DNA from: a bacterium
Lineage (GTDB): Bacteria > Patescibacteriota > Microgenomatia > JAADGY01
NCBI GenBank assembly: GCA_013152165.1
Contig: JAADGY010000025.1
Coordinates: 1 to 8,447 of the forward strand
Direction of reading: 5' to 3'
DNA: 8,447 nt
Positions 4,389-8,447 of this stretch are shown piece after piece. Under the pieces are notes generated by a model, which did not search any database, had not been told where the DNA came from, and saw nothing but the letters and a program-made list of their open reading frames with translations. How positions within the stretch are numbered: position 1 is the stretch's first letter; each line of letters opens with the position of its first letter. The translations under genes were made by a program, and so were the position numbers.

Positions 4389-4413
4389 TAAACATGAAAG
4401 CAATCTGCTTTTT
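4374..4413 (+). other. Two mutually exclusive hairpins upstream of the terminator
   Basis: AAAGCAG (4374-4380) can pair with CTGCTTT (4405-4411). Alternatively AAAGCA (4397-4402) can pair with TGCTTT (4406-4411) around ATC, followed by a short T-run. Both use the same 3' strand, so they compete. The longer-range pair can only form on transcripts reading through from upstream. It is a possible weak first terminator or switch; no known riboswitch class is recognised. Confidence 0.3.
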
Positions 4414-4437
4414 AAATAAATAAAATTTCAACATCAA

Positions 4438-4462
4438 CGGCCCACTTTGGGCCGTTTTTTTT
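4438..4462 (+). terminator. Intrinsic terminator abutting the next start codon
   Basis: The stem CGGCCC (4438-4443) pairs with GGGCCG (4449-4454) around ACTTT and is followed at once by eight T residues (4455-4462), a textbook rho-independent terminator. It lies 102 nt after the amidohydrolase stop and only 5 nt before ATG 4468 of the next gene. It therefore either ends the upstream unit or acts as an attenuator within the leader of the downstream one. Confidence 0.88.
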
Positions 4463-4467
4463 ATCTT

Positions 4468-5295
4468 ATGGAAACATCAAACATTCCTTATTTTGCCAGA
4501 CAAAATGTCAAACCGCCCCAAGCCAGCCAAAAGCATGCGCCGTTATCCCACAAACAAAGCCTATCAGCCCTACGAAACGCCCTAAATCAAAACCAAATTA
4601 CTCCTGGCCAGCACACCTTTCTGACAGCCTTGTTGACAATAGGCTCTGTTAAACAGTTTCCCGGCGGTTTAGGGCTTAATTATGATCAAGTTTTTAAACT
4701 TCTTTATTACCCCGGATATACTTGGCCGATTATCAACGAAATGGCCAAAACTCTACTGTGCAAAGTCGACCAAATAGATGCTATTTTGATGCCGGAGCGC
4801 TCAGCCGTCATTCCCGGCGCCCAATTCTCTATAGCCTTAGCAGATAATATACCAGTTATTAGGATGGAAAAAAATAATGTCAAAACCCTAAGCCAAAGGT
4901 TTGCTTTTCAAGTAGACTCCTACACCGCCGGCGGCAAAGACATAATCTCGGTTAGAAAAGATGTCATGGCTGCCTTATTGGCCAACATCAGCCGCTCCGG
5001 CGGGGCCAACCTGCTTTTAGTTGATGAAATACTTGACACCGGAGCTATGGCTAAGGGGGTGGGGGAAGCCGGCGGTTTTATACATCAATGCCGCCAGGCT
5101 GGGCTGCAAGTTAACCTAGCGGCGGTTGCCACTCTGATGGCCAAAACTTACACCAAAGCTAAAACTCAATTAAAACAAGCTCTTAAAATCCCAATCATAA
5201 GCGGGATTGACATAGAGGATCTATGGCTGTCTTCTAATTATGGTCCAGGTATTAAAGTTGAAGGAGTAAAATATGGCTTATCATTCAAGCAATAA
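4468..5295 (+). CDS. Type I phosphoribosyltransferase-like protein
   Basis: A 275-residue protein with a type I phosphoribosyltransferase fold. These enzymes join a base to PRPP. The PRPP-binding loop is LLLVDEILDTGAMAKG (182-197, with Asp186, Glu187, Thr191 and Gly192), close to the canonical VDDxLxTG. Upstream, ILMPERSAVIPGAQFSIAL and IPVIRMEKNNVKTL resemble the substrate and flap regions of adenine-type PRTases. About 90 N-terminal residues have no family match that I recognise. ATG 4468 was chosen because the only in-frame codon further upstream that could start translation, TTG 4447, lies inside the terminator stem-loop; no Shine-Dalgarno sequence is visible. The gene overlaps guaA by 23 nt, so they are surely co-transcribed. 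That makes a purine base the likely substrate, though orotate or a regulatory role cannot be excluded. Confidence 0.78.
   Translation: METSNIPYFARQNVKPPQASQKHAPLSHKQSLSALRNALNQNQITPGQHTFLTALLTIGSVKQFPGGLGLNYDQVFKLLYYPGYTWPIINEMAKTLLCKVDQIDAILMPERSAVIPGAQFSIALADNIPVIRMEKNNVKTLSQRFAFQVDSYTAGGKDIISVRKDVMAALLANISRSGGANLLLVDEILDTGAMAKGVGEAGGFIHQCRQAGLQVNLAAVATLMAKTYTKAKTQLKQALKIPIISGIDIEDLWLSSNYGPGIKVEGVKYGLSFKQ
5261..5266 (+). promoter_or_regulatory. Shine-Dalgarno sequence of guaA
   Basis: AAGGAG ends 6 nt before ATG 5273 and lies within the coding sequence of the preceding gene. It fixes the guaA start and the 23-nt overlap. Confidence 0.75.
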
Positions 5296-6817
5296 CCTAA
5301 TTTTAATTTTTGATTTTGGTTCGCAAACCTGCCATCTTATAAAGCGCCGCCTGCGGGATTTAGGTGTGGATGCCAAGCTTGTTGACCCGGAAATAAAAAT
5401 AGGCCAAATAAAGAAACTTAACCCTGCCGGCCTTATTTTCTCCGGCGGGCCGGCCAGCGTTTACCAAAAAGATGCGCCGGCGGTTGACAAAGACATCTTC
5501 AATTTAGACATTCCAATTTTGGCTATTTGCTATGGCTGGCAGTTAATCGCCCATTTGCTAAAAGGCAAGGTAGTATCAGGCAGGCAAGAATACGGCCCCC
5601 ATAAATTAAAGTTAAAAAACCAAAACTCAAAAATTTTACAAGGAGCAAAACCTCAATTTACCGTTTGGCTGTCCCATGCTGACACGGTTGTTGACCTGCC
5701 TCAAGGCTTTAAAATTATCGGCTCAACCAGCCAAGTCAAAGCCGCTTTTGTTATAAATCCTGACAAAAGAATTTTTGGCGTCCAGTTTCACCCAGAAGTT
5801 GAACATACCCAGTTTGGAACCCGCATTATCAAAAACTTTGCTCACCTAATCTGTGGTTTAAAAATAAAACCAAAAACTATAGACATTGATCAAATCATCC
5901 AAAAAATCAAAACCCAAGTTGGCCACCATAAAGTCGTCTGTGCTGTTTCAGGCGGGGTAGATTCTACCATTACCGCTTTGTTAATCGGCAAAGCCATCGG
6001 CCGGCAATTATATCCAGTTTATATCGAAAGCGGCTTGATGCGTTTGGGCACTAAAGAGGAGGTCGAACATATATTCAAAGAATTTATCAAAATCAAACCA
6101 ATCATCGTCCAAGCCCAGGATATATTTTTAAGTAAATTAAAAGGGGTTAGCGATCCTGAAAAAAAGCGAAAAATCATAGGCCATCTTTATATAAAGCTTT
6201 TTGAAAAAGAAGCCAAAAGAATAAAAGGCGTCAAATTTCTGGCCCAGGGCACAATTTATTCGGATGTTATTGAAAGCAAGGGCAGCAAAAGATCCAGCAA
6301 AATTAAATCCCATCACAACGTCGGCGGCTTGCCTAAAAAACTAGGTTTAAAGCTTATCGAACCATTAAGAGAATTTTACAAAGACGAAGTCAAAAAAATA
6401 GGCCGAAAGCTTGGCTTGCCCCCGGAAGTTACCAATAAACAGCCTTTTCCAGGCCCCGGCCAAGCCATAAGAATTATCGGCAGTATAACCAAACAAAGGC
6501 TGGCCAAACAACAGCAAGCTGACAAGATAGTTTTGGAAGAGATTAAAAAAGCCGGCCTTTACGATCAAGTCTTTCAATCCTTTCCTATAATGACCGGAAT
6601 CAAAAGCACCGCCGTCAAAGGCGATGCCCGAGTTTATGGCGAAGTGGTTGGTTTAAGAATTTATGATTCATCCAATATTATGACCGCCAGCTGGTCAAGG
6701 CTGCCCTATGATATTTTGCAAAAAATATCAACCAGAATAGTTAACGAAGTGCCCGGCATATCTAGAGTGGTTTATGATATTACCACCAAGCCGCCGGCCA
6801 CTATGGAATGGGAATAG
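5273..6817 (+). CDS. guaA: GMP synthase (glutamine-hydrolysing)
   Basis: A full-length 514-residue GuaA. It aminates XMP to GMP using ATP and ammonia released from glutamine. The N-terminal class I glutaminase domain (about 8-195) carries FDFGSQ, the nucleophile Cys86 in AICYGWQL, and His173/Glu175 in VQFHPEVEHT. The ATP-pyrophosphatase domain begins with the P-loop SGGVDST (226-232) and contains LAQGTIYSDVIES and IKSHHNVGGLP. The C-terminal dimerisation domain has NKQPFPGPGQAIRIIG and ends in the hallmark KPPATMEWE. All catalytic residues are present, so an active cytoplasmic enzyme is expected. The start is supported by a good Shine-Dalgarno sequence. It overlaps the phosphoribosyltransferase gene and is followed 57 nt later by a second, separate glutaminase domain. 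Loss of one CBS-type regulator upstream (in the IMPDH-like protein) does not affect this gene, which looks conventional. Confidence 0.97.
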   Translation: MAYHSSNNLILIFDFGSQTCHLIKRRLRDLGVDAKLVDPEIKIGQIKKLNPAGLIFSGGPASVYQKDAPAVDKDIFNLDIPILAICYGWQLIAHLLKGKVVSGRQEYGPHKLKLKNQNSKILQGAKPQFTVWLSHADTVVDLPQGFKIIGSTSQVKAAFVINPDKRIFGVQFHPEVEHTQFGTRIIKNFAHLICGLKIKPKTIDIDQIIQKIKTQVGHHKVVCAVSGGVDSTITALLIGKAIGRQLYPVYIESGLMRLGTKEEVEHIFKEFIKIKPIIVQAQDIFLSKLKGVSDPEKKRKIIGHLYIKLFEKEAKRIKGVKFLAQGTIYSDVIESKGSKRSSKIKSHHNVGGLPKKLGLKLIEPLREFYKDEVKKIGRKLGLPPEVTNKQPFPGPGQAIRIIGSITKQRLAKQQQADKIVLEEIKKAGLYDQVFQSFPIMTGIKSTAVKGDARVYGEVVGLRIYDSSNIMTASWSRLPYDILQKISTRIVNEVPGISRVVYDITTKPPATMEWE

Positions 6818-6859
6818 CCTGAAGCGCCCCGATCTGTGTTTTTGGCAATCTTTTAAGGA

Positions 6860-6865
6860 TATAAT
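6860..6865 (+). promoter_or_regulatory. -10 box before the standalone amidotransferase
   Basis: A perfect TATAAT would start transcription about 3 nt before ATG 6875. The best -35-like hexamer, TTGGCA at 6842-6847, is only 12 nt away, too close for a standard promoter. An AAGGA (6855-6859) precedes ATG 6864, which opens a four-codon ORF whose TGA overlaps ATG 6875. Confidence 0.35.
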
Positions 6866-6874
6866 GAATCATCG

Positions 6875-7435
6875 ATGAAGATTCTTTTAATTAATAATCA
6901 AACTAAATACTTACAAAAACTCCAATCTCTTTTATCCAGCCACTCCCTTTTAACTCGCAATTTCCACCGCCTGCAATCGCTTGACCTTAATCATTTTGAC
7001 CTAATCATATTATCCGGCAGCTATAAATATTCCGTTTTAAGCCACCTTCACCTGTACCAGGATGAAATCAATCTGATAAAAACCGCTGCCAAGCCAATCA
7101 TCGGCATCTGCTTAGGTTTTGAGTTGATAGGCTTTGTTTTTGGGGCCGGATTATCCCGCTTAAGCCAAAAAACCAAAGGCATTGTTAAGATAAAAATTCT
7201 AAATGATAAAACCAAGATATTCAATAACCTGCCCAATCTCTATGTTTACGAAAGCCATCGATGGGTAATTAGCCAGACGCCGCCCGCCCTCGTAAAACTG
7301 GCCGAATCAAAATATGGTGTCGAAGCCGTTAAGCACAAAACTAAAAACATCTATGGTTTTCAGTTTCACCCGGAAATGTTTGTTGATCAAACCGCCGGTG
7401 ATGAAATCTTTAAAAATGTCATAGCCCAGTTTTAA
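6875..7435 (+). CDS. Standalone class I glutamine amidotransferase
   Basis: A 186-residue protein made of one class I glutaminase domain, the type that hydrolyses glutamine and passes ammonia to a synthetase partner. The triad is intact: Cys79 in GICLGFELIG, and His165/Glu167 in YGFQFHPEMF. The early SGSYKYS (47-53) stands where others have SGGPxSV. The length matches separate GuaAa or TrpG/PabA subunits. The partner is unclear, because GuaA next door already carries its own glutaminase domain and no anthranilate or aminodeoxychorismate synthase is seen here. The gene lies 57 nt after guaA and 3 nt before the next gene, so it is in the same transcriptional context. It could be a relic of a split GMP synthetase, serve an enzyme encoded elsewhere, or hydrolyse another gamma-glutamyl compound. 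Confidence 0.85.
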   Translation: MKILLINNQTKYLQKLQSLLSSHSLLTRNFHRLQSLDLNHFDLIILSGSYKYSVLSHLHLYQDEINLIKTAAKPIIGICLGFELIGFVFGAGLSRLSQKTKGIVKIKILNDKTKIFNNLPNLYVYESHRWVISQTPPALVKLAESKYGVEAVKHKTKNIYGFQFHPEMFVDQTAGDEIFKNVIAQF

Positions 7436-7438
7436 ATT

Positions 7439-8149
7439 ATGAACTATAAAAATTACACTATTAAATTAAATAACTTGTCGATTTCCTACGGCTTTACTCA
7501 CAAACAAGCAGGCAAGTTTAAAAAGCCTGATAATGTCTGGTCGTTTTTAAAATCTATTTATCCTGGCTTAAGCCAAATTAACTTGATGGATCAGATTCAT
7601 TCGGCCAATCTAAGCCTAATAATATCTAACCAAAAACAGATTGATGTTTACAAGAACAGCGATGCCTTGTTTTATCTTAATCCCAAAGCTAATCGATTTT
7701 TAATAATAAAAACAGCTGATTGTTTGCCTATAGTTGTTTGGGATGCCAAAGGCAATTTAGGTATAGCCCATGCCGGCTGGCGGGGCAGTTTAGACGAAAT
7801 ACTGCCTAAGTTATTGGATTATTTTTTAGCCCAATCACTCCCGGAAGACATTTATATATTTATCGGCCCCTCGATTGGATTTTGTTGTTACCCCATCCAT
7901 GGCCCCAGGCTCCAGCAGTTTACCCGCCGGTTTCCCAACTGGCAGGATCAAATCATCATCCCCGATCAAGACCGATTAACCTTGGATCTTAAAAGGCTTA
8001 ATTTTCTTCAATCAACCAAACTTGGCATTCCTAGCTCCAACATCAACATTCTCTCTTCCTGCACTTCCTGCCAGTCTGATAAATTCTTTTCCTACGCTAA
8101 AGAAAAAACCTTTAAAGGCAACATCATAACCTGGCTTGGCCTTGTTTAA
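7439..8149 (+). CDS. pgeF: PgeF/YfiH-family laccase-fold protein (purine nucleoside phosphorylase activity)
   Basis: A 236-residue member of the YfiH/DUF152 family. The metal-site pattern is present: His54 in MDQIHSA, Cys95 in TADCLPI, and His111 in GIAHAGWRG. Further signatures are IGPSIGFCCY (142-151), the SCTSC segment (207-211) and FFSYAKE (216-222). The last differs from the usual FFSYRRDG by loss of the paired Arg. Older annotations call these polyphenol oxidases. Characterised members have purine nucleoside phosphorylase and adenosine deaminase activity, and E. coli PgeF keeps wrong amino acids out of peptidoglycan. Placement behind guaA and a phosphoribosyltransferase favours purine salvage here. 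It follows the amidotransferase after only 3 nt and has no Shine-Dalgarno sequence, so it is probably translated by coupling. Confidence 0.9.
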   Translation: MNYKNYTIKLNNLSISYGFTHKQAGKFKKPDNVWSFLKSIYPGLSQINLMDQIHSANLSLIISNQKQIDVYKNSDALFYLNPKANRFLIIKTADCLPIVVWDAKGNLGIAHAGWRGSLDEILPKLLDYFLAQSLPEDIYIFIGPSIGFCCYPIHGPRLQQFTRRFPNWQDQIIIPDQDRLTLDLKRLNFLQSTKLGIPSSNINILSSCTSCQSDKFFSYAKEKTFKGNIITWLGLV

Positions 8150-8237
8150 AAATTCCAACGACCAAACCCCAATCTAAAAATAATCCACCTGCGGTGGCGG
8201 AGAAATTGAGAGAGAGTGAAAAACCCAATCCAACAAC

Positions 8238-8311
8238 CGTTCCCGGAACGCGGGGATAAGTAATAAGTAACATGTAATAAGTAAAAAGAAAGATAAAAGA
8301 ATCCGGGAACG
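8238..8311. repeat. Inverted repeat around an A-rich core
   Basis: CGTTCCCGGA (8238-8247) and TCCGGGAACG (8302-8311) are exact reverse complements. The core between them is A-rich and repeats AATAAGTAA-type words (8257-8285). Read on the minus strand, it resembles the TTACTTATT spacers before the two tRNA-Arg genes. Confidence 0.75.
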
Positions 8312-8339
8312 AAAGGAGGGAGTAATCTTTCCAGATCTT

Positions 8340-8375
8340 CGATCCCGGATCGGCATGCATGACGATCCGGGATCG
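8340..8375. repeat. Perfect 13-bp palindrome
   Basis: CGATCCCGGATCG (8340-8352) and CGATCCGGGATCG (8363-8375) are exact reverse complements around a 10-nt loop. Each arm is itself nearly palindromic. No T-tract follows on either strand, so it is not a standard terminator. Confidence 0.8.
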
Positions 8376-8383
8376 TTAGTGGG

Positions 8384-8423
8384 GGCAGGAACAGGGCCGG
8401 AATCTGAAAAGCAGGCAGGAACA
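8384..8423 (+). repeat. Short direct repeat
   Basis: GGCAGGAACA occurs at 8384-8393 and again at 8414-8423, exactly 30 nt apart. No further units are seen. Confidence 0.5.
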
Positions 8424-8447
8424 CAGCCTAGAAAGCGTTTTAGCATG

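Larger units (their letters stand above)
8150..8447. other. Gene-free, repeat-dense end region
   Basis: No open frame here shows family similarity or protein-like composition. Those on the minus strand run through the palindromes and the A-rich tract. The stretch contains a small CCACC/GGTGG hairpin (8185-8197), a 10-bp inverted repeat around an A-rich core, a perfect 13-bp palindrome, and a 10-bp direct repeat. The density of structured repeats suggests an intergenic repeat cluster between the pgeF operon and the next gene. Confidence 0.7.

Noticed and set aside
4395..4462. A purine riboswitch ahead of the phosphoribosyltransferase-guaA unit.
   Set aside because: The leader does not show the three-helix purine aptamer or its conserved junction. 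Only simple hairpins can be drawn.
420..8149. Recoded TGA (as in Gracilibacteria and Absconditabacteria).
   Set aside because: All genes are full length without any in-frame TGA, and Gly is encoded by GGN throughout.
8238..8423. A CRISPR array.
   Set aside because: The repeats are too short and of different kinds, with only two units each and no regular spacers; no cas genes are present.
8124..8446. Overlapping minus-strand open frames at the window end (78 to 92 codons).
   Set aside because: They run through palindromes and the low-complexity tract, overlap each other in several frames, and resemble no protein family.

Overview
The window looks like chromosomal DNA from a small-genome bacterium, most likely a member of the Candidate Phyla Radiation (Patescibacteria). 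That placement is an inference. It rests on short compact genes of strongly diverged families, moderate-to-low GC, GC-rich palindromic repeats scattered between genes, a TrpR-like single-domain regulator, and a standalone GIY-YIG mini-endonuclease beside a tRNA gene. Nine protein genes are well supported. All end in TAA or TAG, and none has an in-frame TGA.

Region 1 (1-1005) holds two tRNA-Arg genes (anticodons CCT and TCG). Each has a TATAAT box 7-8 nt before the mature 5' end, and a GC-rich palindrome lies between them. A convergent SPOUT methyltransferase of the TrmH type follows, a family that modifies the tRNA D-loop. Region 2 (1006-2582) starts at a divergent junction and carries a diverged IMP dehydrogenase-family barrel protein without CBS domains. 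Region 3 (2583-3298) is a rearranged tRNA-Leu locus. It contains a 5' fragment of tRNA-Leu interrupted by a 40-nt palindrome, a GIY-YIG nuclease gene, an inverted 18-nt copy of the tRNA-Leu anticodon arm, and then the intact tRNA-Leu(TAA).

Region 4 (3261-4462) has a TrpR-family repressor gene. Its own promoter overlaps an 18-bp palindrome that is nearly the classical E. coli trp operator. After it come a possible 17-codon leader ORF with a perfect Shine-Dalgarno sequence, a zinc amidohydrolase of the aspartoacylase/succinylglutamate desuccinylase family, and a strong intrinsic terminator. Region 5 (4468-8149) is a co-oriented set: a type I phosphoribosyltransferase, guaA (GMP synthetase) overlapping it, a standalone class I glutamine amidotransferase, and a PgeF/YfiH laccase-fold protein. 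With the IMPDH-like gene, this set points to purine nucleotide synthesis and salvage. Region 6 (8150-8447) has no credible gene and is packed with inverted and direct repeats.

The points most worth attention are the near-canonical trp operator at the TrpR gene, the broken and rearranged tRNA-Leu/GIY-YIG cassette, the diverged CBS-less IMPDH, and the recurring placement of -10 boxes so close to start codons that many transcripts would have almost no leader.
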